DNA from: Polyporus tsugae
Lineage: Eukaryota; Basidiomycota; Agaricomycetes; Polyporales; Polyporaceae
NCBI GenBank assembly: GCA_024305745.1
Contig: JAHRBS010000004.1
Coordinates: 3,782,001-3,846,000 of the forward strand
Length of the DNA stretch: 64,000 bases
Direction: 5' to 3'
Under the pieces are notes generated by a model. The model did not search any database. It saw nothing but the letters and a program-made list of their open reading frames with translations, and had not been told where the DNA came from. Position numbers and translations under genes: made by a program. Shown here piece by piece: positions 44,510 through 55,147 of the stretch (within the stretch, counting starts at the first letter, position 1; the number at the start of each line of letters is the position of its first letter).

Positions 44510-45210
44510 GCCCGGTGAGTGAGTAGTACTCGACCTTGCAGGGTGCGGGCACTTTCGGAGGTGCTGACTGCTGTTGTAGAGCGCTGGGAGGGTGGCAGGG
44601 TGTTGCGGGGTGTGTAGAGTTGCAGTTTTGAGTTTGGAACAGTAGCGGGTACGTGCGATACACAGGATGAATACGCCATTGCTTAGCCCGATATCTGGTC
44701 AACAGCTCTCGCGACGGCGCGGTAGCCTTGCTTTTTGGGACTGGAGAGGTGTGGTCGATGAGCTAGTTACGAGTCGTGGTGTAAATTCGCATGCGTCATG
44801 TGGTCGCGATGTTAGTTTGGAGCCTTGCCAAGAAACACAATTGCCGAGGAATCGCTTTTTGGCTGCGAGCGAGTCAAGATCGATCCTATAGCGTCGCGAG
44901 ACTGGCCGCAGTGGGCAAGCAACCGCGGTTCACCCTCGAGTCACGGTCACGGGATTCGTGACGACCCGTGCCATGCGACAAGATCGAATCGGTACCAATC
45001 ACTCGAATCTTTTGCTTCCGGACCTTGAGCCTCTCCATCACGCCGCGTATGATACAAGAACCGCGGTATCTTGTTTCTATCAAGGTCTGAACGCCGCTGT
45101 TCAAGTCTCGAAGAAGACGGAAGCCATGGTGAGCTCAGGTCACCCCATCTTCATAGCCTGTCGTGACTGACGACCCAATCGATAGGATATCAAGGCAAGA
45201 CGCACGATAA
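44510..45210. other. Intergenic and 5' region of the oxygenase gene
   Basis: About 700 bases. The 5' exons of the following 2OG oxygenase probably begin near the right end; a frame with AAVQVSKKTEAM ends at a GTGAGC donor at 45129. The exact start could not be fixed. Confidence 0.35.
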
Positions 45211-46911
45211 GTGCAGACGGTAGAAGACGTTAACAGATCCAGAATGTTTAACAGAGGGCGCTTGAAAAGCTTCTGGATGACGAGCAAACATTCGTCGGCA
45301 GCTTTTCCTTCCTCCACGCTTACCCAGACGCTCCAAACCCTGCTCTCGTCGTTGACGGTCTGGGCGTCATCGGTCTTCCCCTCAATCCAAGAGAGGCAGC
45401 CGTCCTCAAAGTACGAGCCTCTCAGGCTCCATTCGGAATGGCCGACCGAACTATCCTTGATCCGACTGTGCGGAACACTTGGGAGATTGACGGTTCAGAG
45501 GTAAGTTCCCGTACGCCTCAACTACCTCGCGTCCAGACGCCCACATAGTTGCGCCCTTCAGGTTAGATTCCTGAACCAGAAGGCCTGGAACACCTTCATG
45601 ACCACAACCGTCAAAAGCGTGTGCAACACTCTTGGAGTCCACTATGCGGCAAGTAAGCCTCGCGCTGAACTCTACAAGCTCCTGCTATACGAGACCGGCT
45701 CACAGTACTTGCATGCCGTCATCTCGCCCTGTAACTTGCGCTAATACGCCCCCGCAGCTTTCGCGCGCACGTCGAGTGAGTATCTCATTCGCGTTTTATC
45801 TTCGCGGCACCCTGTTCCAACACAAAATCTTCGCTGCCCAGCACTGAAAAGCAAGACGGGATGTTCGCCACCGTCGTCGTCGTCCTCCCCTCCGCGTTCA
45901 CCGGCGGCGCCGTGCACGTCTCCCACAGCGGCCTCAGCAAAACGCTCGACCCCAGCCCCGCGAGCGCGACGGGCACCGCCGTCCTCGCCTGGTACACGGA
46001 CGTCACGCACGCCGTCCAGCCCGTGACGAGCGGCTTCCGCCTCGCGCTCTCGTACAACCTCGTCCACACGACGACCGCGCTGCGCCCCGCGCTCCCGCGC
46101 ACGCTCGCGTCCGCAAGCGCCCTGCGCACCGTCCTTGTCGCGTGGCGCGCGCAGGGGCCCGAAGGGCCCGAGAAGCTCGCGTACCTCCTCGGGCACAAGT
46201 ACGCGCAGGCGGGCCTGCGCGGGAGCGCGCTGAAGGGCGCGGACGCGCACAAGGCCGCGCTGCTCGACACGCTCGCGGGGGAGCTTGGGTTCCGCCTGGG
46301 GCTCGCGACGCTTGTGTTCCACGAGCGCGGGTGGCCGTCGAACAGCGGTTTCCGGTATTGCGGGGACGCGCCGCGGCACTGGTCGGAGCCGCCGGAGGAC
46401 GACCGGGACGATATGGACATGGATATGATCGAGGAGACTGGGTGGACGCTCGAGAATGTCGTCGGACTTGATGGGCGGCTCGTGGAGGAGAGCATGGACT
46501 TCGATGCGGAGGAGGAGGCGGTGGACCAAGGGTTGGAGGATATTGTGTGCGGGGATTCGTGGGACGAGCAGGAGTTCGAGGGGTATTTGGGAAATGTGCG
46601 TCCTTGTTTTTCTGTTTTGTTTGAAGAATCGTTGTGGTTGATGATATTCCTGACGCTCCGCTCCGTAGGGTGCTGGATCGCTTGACCGATGTGAGTGGGG
46701 TTCTTGTTTTCACTTCAAGCGAGTCCTGTTGCATTCGCTCACTGGGTCTACAGGGTATCGGAGGACTGTCCTCGTCATGTGGCCGGACCCTACTGCACAC
46801 CCTGCCGCCAACTTCCAACAAGTTGCTGGACCGTCGAGGGTAAATGAGCGGCCGCAGAAGAAACGACGGAAGACAGCGTACGACGAGCGGGATGTCATTG
46901 ACCTTACTTGA
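45211..46911 (+). CDS. Fe(II)/2-oxoglutarate-dependent oxygenase, basidiomycete family
   Basis: A predicted double-stranded beta-helix dioxygenase. Readable exons are about 45258-45501, 45563-45701, 45758-45775, 45831-46595, 46670-46691 and 46755-46911. They give LDDEQTFVGSFSFLHAYPDA, VDGLGVIGLPLNPREA, KPRAELYKLLLYETGSHF and RAHVDTEKQDGMFATVVVVL. The core HxD (HVD) and distal His (DVTHAVQP) bind iron, and the Arg of SGFRLALSYNL should bind 2-oxoglutarate. A long acidic C-terminal part follows, with WYRRTVLVMWPDPTAHPA. The end carries a bipartite basic signal (PQKKRRK) and VIDLT, which resembles a SUMO-interacting motif, so a nuclear role is possible. The substrate is unknown. The first exon or exons upstream of 45258 are unresolved because the available donor and acceptor phases do not agree. 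Confidence 0.8.
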
Positions 46912-47370
46912 GACATTAGTTCTGGTTGCGTCAATTGCTAACGTGTTTTCCTGTATACCCGGATGTCCTCCTCTTCCTCATCCTCCATCACCTCCGTGTT
47001 GCCTCCAGCCCCTCCACAGCGGCCTCAGCAAAGCGCTCGATACCAGCCTCACGAGTGACGAGCGTATCGGGACGAGTTGTGAAAAGTTAGTTGTCAGAAC
47101 GACGACAAAATCAACCGATTGTTGCCAATGGCTGTCGGGTCGAGTAACTCTATCAAATCTAGCCCGAACGGAGGCGATCTCGCCCATATGCATCCCCCAT
47201 CTCGACCTCCTGTAAAAGCAATTTTATTTTCAAGAAGCACGCCGGTTGCTGAGTCCGAGAGTCGTGAGTGCGGTCACGTTGCAGTGGGTGCACTCATCGC
47301 GAGCTTTATGTACACGATAAAATACCGCCATTCCTCCCACCCTCTCGCTCCATCCAACTCCATCACACAC
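46912..47370 (+). pseudogene. Scrambled partial copy of the 2OG oxygenase gene
   Basis: Directly behind the intact gene, bases 46997-47110 repeat the start of its main exon (CACAGCGGCCTCAGCAAA, then a diverged match) with frame damage. Between them, 46966-46996 resembles the segment just upstream of the EF-Ts gene at about 48629-48656. The order of pieces differs from that in the source gene, so this looks like duplication followed by rearrangement. Confidence 0.55.
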
Positions 47371-47900
47371 GCAATGCCCTTTACGACCTCTTCAGCTGCG
47401 ATTCCATAGAGTTCAGCTCCAGCGAGGAGTCAGTCCCGCCAGAGGCGACGCTGAACGGCACCTACGACAGTTGGTCCTCGGTGAAGGTCTCAGTGCAAGA
47501 TCTCGGTTCCAATGACCGTGCGTGCTTCATTCTCGTCCGAAAAGCCTCCCTGCGCACGCAGCTCACGTACAACGCGGCATCTGGCAGGATGGCTCACGAT
47601 CGAGCTGGAGGGCGCCCCACCGAGTGTCTTCAGGGCCATGAAGAGCGACTGGATGATTTCTTCTGACGAGGTGCATTCAGTTGTGCAGCTATCACTCCTC
47701 ACATGCACACCGGTCTAACTCCTAACTCTTTTACGCTACACAGTGCTCTATGATTGCGGTGATGGAGAAAGAAGAACCAGAGACACTCACGAGATCGATC
47801 CAGAAGCTGCGTTTCGACAAGCCTGCAGACTTCTGGGCATTTCTGCATCAGGTCGCTTTGGCGGGGGTGCATGAGAACGCCCCCCGGCGCGGGTGAGCAG
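47370..47900 (+). pseudogene. Unrecognised damaged gene
   Basis: Protein-like reading in three pieces. The first (YDLFSCDSIEFSSSEE, LGSNDRACFILVRKASLRTQ) runs to about 47580. After a one-base shift, a second reads WLTIELEGAPPSVFRAMKSD then MISSDEVHSVV. After a possible intron at about 47720-47745, a third reads VMEKEEPETLTRSIQKLRF then DKPADFWAFLHQVALAGV and stops at 47898. The pieces fit one polypeptide with a single frameshift near 47580-47590. I do not know the family. Confidence 0.4.
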
Positions 47901-48129
47901 GGGGGTCCTTTGCAAGCTTCGGTCAGAGTAGAACTGGATGTCAGTCGTCGAGCGCTGTGTGAAATGTATGAATGTACCTACCGTGACTACCGCGTCCGAA
48001 GACTCCTGGGTTTGAGCCTTTGAGGAACTCCCGGGCCGCCGTCTTTGGCGCAGACACGTCCATCCGCCCCAGGCAACAACAACGGTAAGCGGACGCCAGA
48101 GTGTCTTCACGATTTCCCGAACAGTTACT

Positions 48130-48440
48130 CGACCACCATGTTCGTCTGGTATCATGTCGTATACATGGACGTCATGCATGCTGTCCTGCCCGGGGGGGAG
48201 CCCCACAAGTGAGCGCATGCCAGATCCGGAGGACTGGCTCGTCATATGGCCGAACCGTACTGTGCAACCTGTTGACAACTTTCAACAAGTTGCTGCCAGC
48301 CGTCGTAGGTCGATTGGCAGCCACAGAAGAAACAACGGAAGACAGCGTACGACGAGCGGGATGATGGGGCCAATGACCTTACTTCAAGAGACGTGGGTTC
48401 TAGCTGCGTCAATTGCCACCGTGTATACCCGGATGTTGCA
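48130..48440 (+). pseudogene. Second partial copy of the 2OG oxygenase 3' end
   Basis: Bases 48225-48435 match 46755-46965, the last exon and downstream flank of the intact oxygenase, over about 210 bases. The shared core includes the stretch from AACAAGTTGCTG to TATACCCGGATG. Just before it, 48138-48190 matches the HxD-to-distal-His region of the main exon (WYHVVYMDVMHAV against WYTDVTHAVQ). In-frame stops and small indels break the reading. Confidence 0.7.
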
Positions 48441-48696
48441 TCGAAATCTACAATGCAATAGACGTCACGACTTTGGCCCGCTGGTCTTCAGAACTTCGTA
48501 CGCTCTTGTTGAAATACATAATTGAGTAGTGGGAGGGAATCAAGTTAAGCTTCTTATATGGCTGGCGCTAAGCCACACGCTCCGACGCGTCAATTCAATT
48601 CCGCGCTCGCGACTGATGCCACATCCAGGATCCTCTTCCTCATCCATCACCTCCGACGCCGCCTCTCCATTCCCTCCCCACTGCTCCCTCGCCGCA

Positions 48697-49785
48697 ATGT
48701 ACGCCCTCCGCCGAGCAGCCACCTCTGGCCCCCGCTTCTACTCGACCTCGGGCCCGGTCAAGCCCTCCGTGAAGCTCATCGCCGAGCTCCGCAAACTGAC
48801 CGAAGGCGTCTCGCTCACCAAGGCCCGCGAAGCGCTCGCCGCCAGCAACAACGACCTCCCAGCCGCCCTCGCATGGCTCGACACCGACCGCGCCACGTCG
48901 GGCGCCGCGAAGGTCGCCAAGCTCGCCGACCGCGTCGCAGGGCAGGGCCTCATCGGCGTGCAGGTGCTCTCCCCGGGCCTGCGCGCAGGGGTGGGGGCGA
49001 GCGGAAGCGGAGTGCGTGCGGCGATGGTCGAGCTCAACTGCGAGACGGACTTCGTGGCGCGCAACGAGCTGTTCAACAAGCTCCTGGGGGACATCGCGCA
49101 CACGGCTGCTTTCCTCGCCGAGCCGCATGTCGCTGCGGAAGGGGAGAGCCTCGTGCGGGAGGTCAGTCTGGACGCGCTCAACGACGCGCCGCTGCTCGAC
49201 CATGTGGACCCGCGCCGAGCGGGATCGAGCACGAGTCCGGCGGGGAGGTTCAGCGCGCACGCGAACACGGTCGGGAGTGCGGTGAGGGACTTGGTGACGA
49301 AGGTCGGGGAGAAGATCACGCTGCGCAGGGTGGTTGGCGTCGCGCGGAACCCGCTGCCGAGGCACGAGCGGGATCTCGGCCTCAGGGTGTTCCCGTACCT
49401 CCATGGGGCTGTGACGGTGCCAACGAACGGGACGAAGGGCGCGCTCGGGTTGTTGGCGTTCCAGGCGAGTGGACTGCAGGAACTCTTTGCGCACGAGAAG
49501 TTCCAGACGGAGCTGGGGGCGCTGCAGCGGTCGCTGGGGAGGACGATCGTCGGGTTCCCGGTGACGAGGGTCGGCAGGCCGGATGTGGAGGACCCCGAGG
49601 CGCTCTATAGTCAACCGTCGGACATGTTTATGAACTCGTCGGGGAAGACGGTCTTGGAGGAGCTGAAGAACTGGGCGGAGCGGAACGGTATGGGTAGGGG
49701 AGGCTCGGACGACGGCACGGTTGCGGTGGTGGAGTTCAAGAAGTGGTCGGTTGGGGAGCCCCTCGAAGGCACTGAGAGTTCATGA
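48697..49785 (+). CDS. TSF1: Elongation factor Ts, mitochondrial
   Basis: Nucleotide-exchange factor for mitochondrial EF-Tu. A single uninterrupted exon of 362 residues. The N terminus (MYALRRAATSGPRFYSTSGP) is a mitochondrial presequence with the frequent RFYST cleavage-site pattern. The UBA-like domain (LIAELRKLTEGVSLTKAREA) comes next. The EF-Ts core then carries NCETDFVARNELFN, the classic motif that contacts EF-Tu. The second half is a long, more diverged dimerisation-type domain. Codon use is extremely GC3-biased, which creates long antisense ORFs that are not genes. The ATG was chosen because it opens the presequence; the frame is open further upstream. Confidence 0.93.
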   Translation: MYALRRAATSGPRFYSTSGPVKPSVKLIAELRKLTEGVSLTKAREALAASNNDLPAALAWLDTDRATSGAAKVAKLADRVAGQGLIGVQVLSPGLRAGVGASGSGVRAAMVELNCETDFVARNELFNKLLGDIAHTAAFLAEPHVAAEGESLVREVSLDALNDAPLLDHVDPRRAGSSTSPAGRFSAHANTVGSAVRDLVTKVGEKITLRRVVGVARNPLPRHERDLGLRVFPYLHGAVTVPTNGTKGALGLLAFQASGLQELFAHEKFQTELGALQRSLGRTIVGFPVTRVGRPDVEDPEALYSQPSDMFMNSSGKTVLEELKNWAERNGMGRGGSDDGTVAVVEFKKWSVGEPLEGTESS

Positions 49786-50958
49786 GGCTTCAAAGCTTCA
49801 AGACCGGGCACCGCTAGACGTTTGCTTAGGTGAGTTCGACAAGCTTACCCTCGGTGGAGGCTTTCCAACGGACTGTCTGCATTGCTCTTACTGACACTCC
49901 CTTCCGTGTTACAGATGATCTACCTTACAACAAGTATAATTCTTGTACTAATCCGGAGCCAGAATACCACATTCATCTCTACTCAACGCCATGTCCGTGC
50001 CGCTGTCACTGCAGGCGTAGCCGAATGAAGAGTCCGAGGGTGTGTGCTCACACGAACATGGGAAGATTATAGCGGAAACGATCGGGGTTGAAGTTTTCCG
50101 CCGCGGAGGTTCCGCATGCTCCTGGGCACGCCCGACAAGCAAAGCTTGTGTCCGGCATGCCGCAACAATCAATTTCAACGTCGCTGGGTGACTCTGGGTC
50201 GCCAAAGGGCGTTGGGCGCAGTCAAGGATGATCTGACTTGCACGCGCAGGACGCGCGGATCTGATTGGATACTGGTGGGTTGGATAGTAACATGGCGCAT
50301 TGGCACGATGGTCGACCGCGAGGTGGAAAGGGGGTATGTAGTGGTACGCATGATTGTTCGCCATCCCTTGGGCTCGTTCTCACCTTGGCGGGCCGAGCTT
50401 CTTGAAGGTAATGGTACGCTCGCCTGCTTTGGAGGTAGATAGAGAGTGCGAGTGAGCTAGACTGCCTTGCAAGGTGCAAAGCTGAAAATAACGGGAGATC
50501 ACAGGGCGCACGTCGGAAACAGAGGGCTTGAGGGGAGTCAGTCGAAAATGCCGATTGGTCCATTCAACTTTGTGAGGAAAAAGCCCCGAGCGAAAGGAGG
50601 AGGTAAAGCCGCGACTGTTCGCCCGCGCCAATGCCCTCTGTGGTGAGATAGCAGCTGGGGACCAAGGGCGAGTGTGATAAAATGCAAAAGGACGGGGGCG
50701 GACAAGGATGTGACAAATGGACATGGTTGCCTGCGCGGCAGGTCAAGAGGTTTCAGTTGGCGCCCTCCCGACCTCAACGGTCTCCCGCATCGTGACCTCA
50801 CATCCTCTCTCTCGTCCCTCCCTGCCTTCACCCCCCGCCCCCGCTGAGCCCGCGCCGCTAACACTGTGCCACGAAACCTCTTCCCTTGCTGCTGTCCCAG
50901 GAAGATACCCGTCTCCGCGCGCCCTGGTGAAGACACCAACCCCTCCCCATCACCTGCC
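49786..50958. other. Intergenic stretch, 1.2 kb
   Basis: No gene recognised. The right end is pyrimidine-rich and should hold the promoter and 5' UTR of the taxilin-like gene. Minus-strand ORFs here are short and of low complexity. Confidence 0.4.
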
Positions 50959-53226
50959 ATGAACGGCGTCCAGCCCGCGAGACACGGCAGGCCCGCCCCC
51001 GCCGGGCCCACCCCGCCTGCTCCCGCCGCTGCACCACCGGTACCACCGAACTCAGCGGCGAACACGAACACGAATCCGAACGCGAGCGCTGCACCACCGC
51101 CTACAGCTGCACCAGCGGCCGCACCCGCGCGGCAGACGAACGGGGCGGCGACCGTGAACGGGACGCATGCGCCCGCGCAGAAGGGGAAGAAGAAGGCGGC
51201 CGAGCAGCCGGTCGACCCGTCGCAGATGTACGAGACGTTGAAGAACCGGATCGCGGCGCTCGAGGAGGAGGAGGTGCACGAGGAGGAGGAGGAGCGGCGG
51301 TTCGGTGAGTGGTCATGCCATGCGAGCTCGCCGATCATTTCGTCTCTGCGTGCCTTCTGCCCGTGGATGGTCTGGTACTAACGTGATGCTTGGGTGCGCT
51401 TTCGGGACGCAGCGGAGGAGGCGCAGAAGAGCGTGTCTGGGATGACGGAGACGGCGATCCATGCGAAGTACATTGAACTAGTGCGTGCACCGCTGCCCTG
51501 CTCTTATTCTAGGCGGTGAAGCGGGGAATGAACTATTCGACTCTACTCCGTGCGTAGTTCGCAGAGTTCAAACGACTGGAACGAGATCATGCGAAGGAGA
51601 AGCAGAAGCTCGTGAAGGACAAGGATGCCGGTGCGTCCGCTGTCCTTTTCGCTGTGCAGATGCGGCCCTTATGCTCGTGCATTTCACAGCCAAGGGTCAA
51701 TTGACGAAGGCGAACCAGACCAAGACCAAGATGGAGAACCTCGCTCGGGAACTGCAGAAGGTGCGTACCCGACACCGACCATCTTGATTTTGATTTTGAC
51801 TGTTCTTTCAGGACAACAAGAAGCTACGGGTCGGTTGACCTACTTCGTAGGTTCCATTCGAGTTCTTACAGGCATATATTACAGGAAGACAGCAAACGGC
51901 TAGCAACTTGTGTGGAGGAAGCGCAAGAAGAGGTATGTCCTCCTTCCCATCAGACTCCGACTCCCGTGTGTCCAACCACCCGTCCCCCGCAAAGATCATG
52001 CAAATGAAGACCGACATGGCGAAGCGCGCGGAGCGGGCGAAGATCCAAGAGTCCAAGTACCGCGAGATGCCCGACATCGTCGTCCGCGTCGTCTGCAAGT
52101 ACCGCGCCGAGCTGTACTTCAAGATCTCGCGCAAGACGAAGCTCACGCGGCTGTTCAACGCATGGACGGAGCGCATGGAGAACAACGTCGCGTCCGCAGC
52201 CACCGGCAAGAAGGGCGCGAGCCCGCTCGTGAACGGGACGATCGTCGGGAGCACGAGCGCGAGCACGAGCACGAGCGGGTCGGTGAACGAGGGCGCGAGC
52301 GCGATGCAGTTCATCTTCTCGCACAGCGGGCGGACGCTCGAGCCGGACCAGACGCCCGAGGAGGCGGGCATCGAGGACGGGGACGTCATTCTCGCTGTGG
52401 AGATGATGGACTTGACGGACGGGCCTGGGACAGAGGAGCTGGATGACGGGCCCGAGCCGGTGAGGCAGAAGCTGAGGAAGGAGTGGGTGGAGGATCCAGC
52501 AGAGTGAGTCACTCCCGACCCAGTCGGCCTTCCCTCTGCAGGAGAGATTCATCGTTCTTTTGCAGAGCGCGGAAGACTCTTCAAAATATCTTTGACGGAG
52601 TGTGCGTGCGCCCTTTTTGCAATGACCCTCGTTCGCTCAGTCCGATTGACATCTGCCATTTGGCTTCTAGCGTCCGTGAGCGTCTGAAGGAGGTGTTGCG
52701 ACAGTATGAGCTCCGAGAGCGACACTTTGAGTGCGTCGTGCGCTCGAAGGAGCTCGAGGTCCTCTTGTCGCGCGCACGCGCGGCGGAACAGACACAGCTC
52801 GCCGACGCCGACAAGACTCGAGCGGACAAAATGGAGGAAGAGGTACGTGTTCTCAGCACGCTTCCTCTCAGCTAGGCTTTCCAACCTGTGGTTGCAGAGT
52901 AAACAGCTCCGGAAAGAGCTGGACGACGCGACAGAGCAGCAAACCATCCTCATTAACAAGCTGCTGTCATGTTGTAACGAGGTACGTCCCCCCATCTATG
53001 CGCATGCGCACGGGCCTGCATGTCGCGGGTGTCCCCTTGATTGTACGGATGTGATTGCTGATTGAACGTGCTCCGCGAGCAGCCCGACAGCGAGCGAACG
53101 CGACAGTTCCTCCAATCACTACACGGGGCCCTGCATCCCAAGAACGAAGCGCATAAGCACGGCAGTCCTGGGGAAGGGCAGAATCAGAAGGCGAATAATG
53201 CCAGCCGCAAGACAGACGGCTCGTGA
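50959..53226 (+). CDS. Taxilin-like coiled-coil protein with internal SUMO-like domain
   Basis: Eleven exons (50959-51304, 51413-51480, 51558-51630, 51690-51760, 51812-51829, 51885-51932, 51995-52503, 52566-52601, 52671-52842, 52898-52981, 53083-53226) join in phase to 522 residues. Residues 1-75 are Ala/Pro-rich and disordered. Residues 80-215 are a taxilin-type coiled coil (KYIELFAEFKRLERDHAKEK, LARELQKDNKKLR), a syntaxin-binding family in vesicle traffic. Residues 209-378, all in one exon, form a ubiquitin/SUMO-like fold (VVCKYRAELYFKISRKTKL, FIFSHSGRTLEPDQTPEEAG, EDGDVILAV) with a Ser/Thr insert and no C-terminal di-glycine. Taxilin-like coiled coil resumes (RERLKEVLRQYELRERHF, RSKELEVLLSRARAAEQ). 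Joining the taxilin exons without the SUMO-like exon breaks frame, so it is not optional in this model. Two adjacent genes mis-joined by me is the main alternative. Confidence 0.75.
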
Positions 53227-53589
53227 CGGCGACTTGCCGGACGAGTGTGTGGTGGCCAGTCCAGCTCTTTACGTGTAGACTGTACCTCGTTGCACACTCC
53301 ACACACACACGCATATTCGTTCTGATACCGAGATTTGCAGCCTCCAGCCATGCGCGTGCGAGAAGCAGGATGGCCATCGATAGCAGCGTTCGGGGACAAG
53401 GTGCTTGACTTACTGACTCCACACAGGCGCAAGGTGAGAGCGATTCCAGTTGTTCAGGTTCGTAGTTGGCAAAGAAAAACGACGACAAAGTCCAAGGGGT
53501 AACGAGACGACAGCGGCGGGATATACGATGATGGTACACAGTCAGAGTCCATGCGTCTTGCTCGCGAGTATTATGTATGGTTGCTGCTT
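53227..53589. other. Convergent 3' region
   Basis: About 360 bases between the stops of two converging genes. Nothing beyond their 3' ends is seen. Confidence 0.5.
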
Positions 53590-55147
53590 TTACACTAAGG
53601 CGTCCAGTTCCTCGATGGAGCTCACGATCCCCGACTTCGTGAACGTCTTCCCCTTCACAGACTCAAGACCCTCCCCGGCGTACGTGACGAGCGGCGAGAG
53701 CTCGATCTCGACGTCGTCCGCCACCGTCGCGCCCGCGGCCTCGAGGAAGCGCTTGTGCTGCGCGAGCAGGTCGCGGCGGCTCGTCTCGGGGTCGTCCGAG
53801 CCCGTGCCCGGCGCGTTCTTGAGCGGGCTGAACTCCTCCGCGCGCGCGACCTCGAGGACGGCGAAGTGGCGCGTGAACGGGAAGACGTCGAAGACGAACA
53901 TCTCGAGCTTCATGCCGTTCGGCGTCGCGGGCTTGACGGCCGCGCCGGACGCTAGGTCGACGTGCGCGATCTTTTTGCGCGCGATGTGGAACGCGAGCTC
54001 GTCCTCGAACGCCTCGACGGCGCGCAGGAACGGGGTCGTGTAGAAGTGGTTCGCGATGTTGCCCGCGCGGAACGCGAGCTCGCCGGACGGCGTGCGACGC
54101 TCGGCCTGCTCCTTGGAGATCTCCGAGTACTCGACGACGGAGAACTTATCGCCGCGGCGGGCGACGACGCCGACAGACTCGGTGGGGTATGCCTTGGGCA
54201 CGACCTTGGCGGCGCAGTCTGCCTGCTTCTGGATGCAGTACCCGAGGAAGACGGGGTCGGCGATCTTCACGAGGCAGTTGTCGACGCAGTATGAGTGTAC
54301 ATAGAGGATGTTCCGCTTATCAAGGTCGGACAGGACGGTGTGCGACTTGTTGGAAGGCGAGAGCGGTTGGCGGAGGGCAGCGTAGAGGCCGCCATTACCG
54401 TCAGGCGCGACAGCGGCGCGCGAACGTGTCTCGAGCAAGACCTTGCCGTCCATGGTGAGGCATGGAAGGGTTCCTGTACGTCATAGAGACATTACATTCC
54501 CTTGATCAGATTGCGCGCATATAGTCAGCGAAATGGAGATAACGAGACGCACCCTGCTCGAAGACGATGACGTTCTTCGCGTCCAAGCCGAAGTAAGCGT
54601 GCTTCTTGAAGAACACCTCGGTCTCTCCACGCGTCGGACCACTGGTCATGACATACCACGGGATCACAACAGAGCCCGCAGCCTTGCCTGCGGACTGGGC
54701 GGCGATCGTCTGGAGACGGGCGATGCGCTCTGCCTGGTATTGGAAGAGCGCCTTGTGCGAGGGCAGCCCGATATCGTAGCACCCCTTGGGCGCGGTGCTG
54801 CCGAGGCGCGTTCCCTGCCCGCCCGCCATGAGCAAGACACCCACCTCGCCCCGCGCGATAGCCTGGAGGCCGGTCGTGCGCCACTCCTTCTCCTTCGCTT
54901 GCACGCCAATTACGGAGTCTGCGGCATCTTCGGGAAGGGGCTCGATGGTGTCCTTGCCGGGGTGCTCTGTGACCTCCTTCTCGGAAGAGACGGCCTTGTT
55001 GTAGATGCGGTTGACGCGCTCGATGTCGAGGGCCTCGAGCTGTGTGCGAAGTTCCTCGCGTTCGGACTCGGAGAGGGAGTCCCAGAAAGTGAAGAGGTGG
55101 CCCTGGCCAGCAGATTCGTAGCGTTGGCGGAGATTATCGATAGACAT
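53590..55147 (-). CDS. UAP1: UDP-N-acetylglucosamine pyrophosphorylase
   Basis: Makes UDP-GlcNAc from UTP and GlcNAc-1-phosphate, the last step before chitin, N-glycan and GPI synthesis, in the cytosol. Two exons (55147-54553 and 54473-53590) give 492 residues, the usual length. The nucleotide loop LLMAGGQGTRLGSTAPKG is intact. Further signatures are PWYVMTSGPTRGETEVFFKK, FVFDVFPFTRHFAVLEV and EEFSPLKNAPGTGSDDPETS, all conserved in eukaryotic UAP1. The start was chosen as the first ATG, which gives the expected N terminus. The gene diverges from the GH5 glucanase gene 1.7 kb away. Confidence 0.95.

Noticed and set aside
48640..49614. Long minus-strand ORF of 324 codons opposite the EF-Ts gene
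   Set aside because: Shadow of extreme GC3 codon bias in a clear EF-Ts gene; the reading is Arg/Pro/His-rich with no domain.
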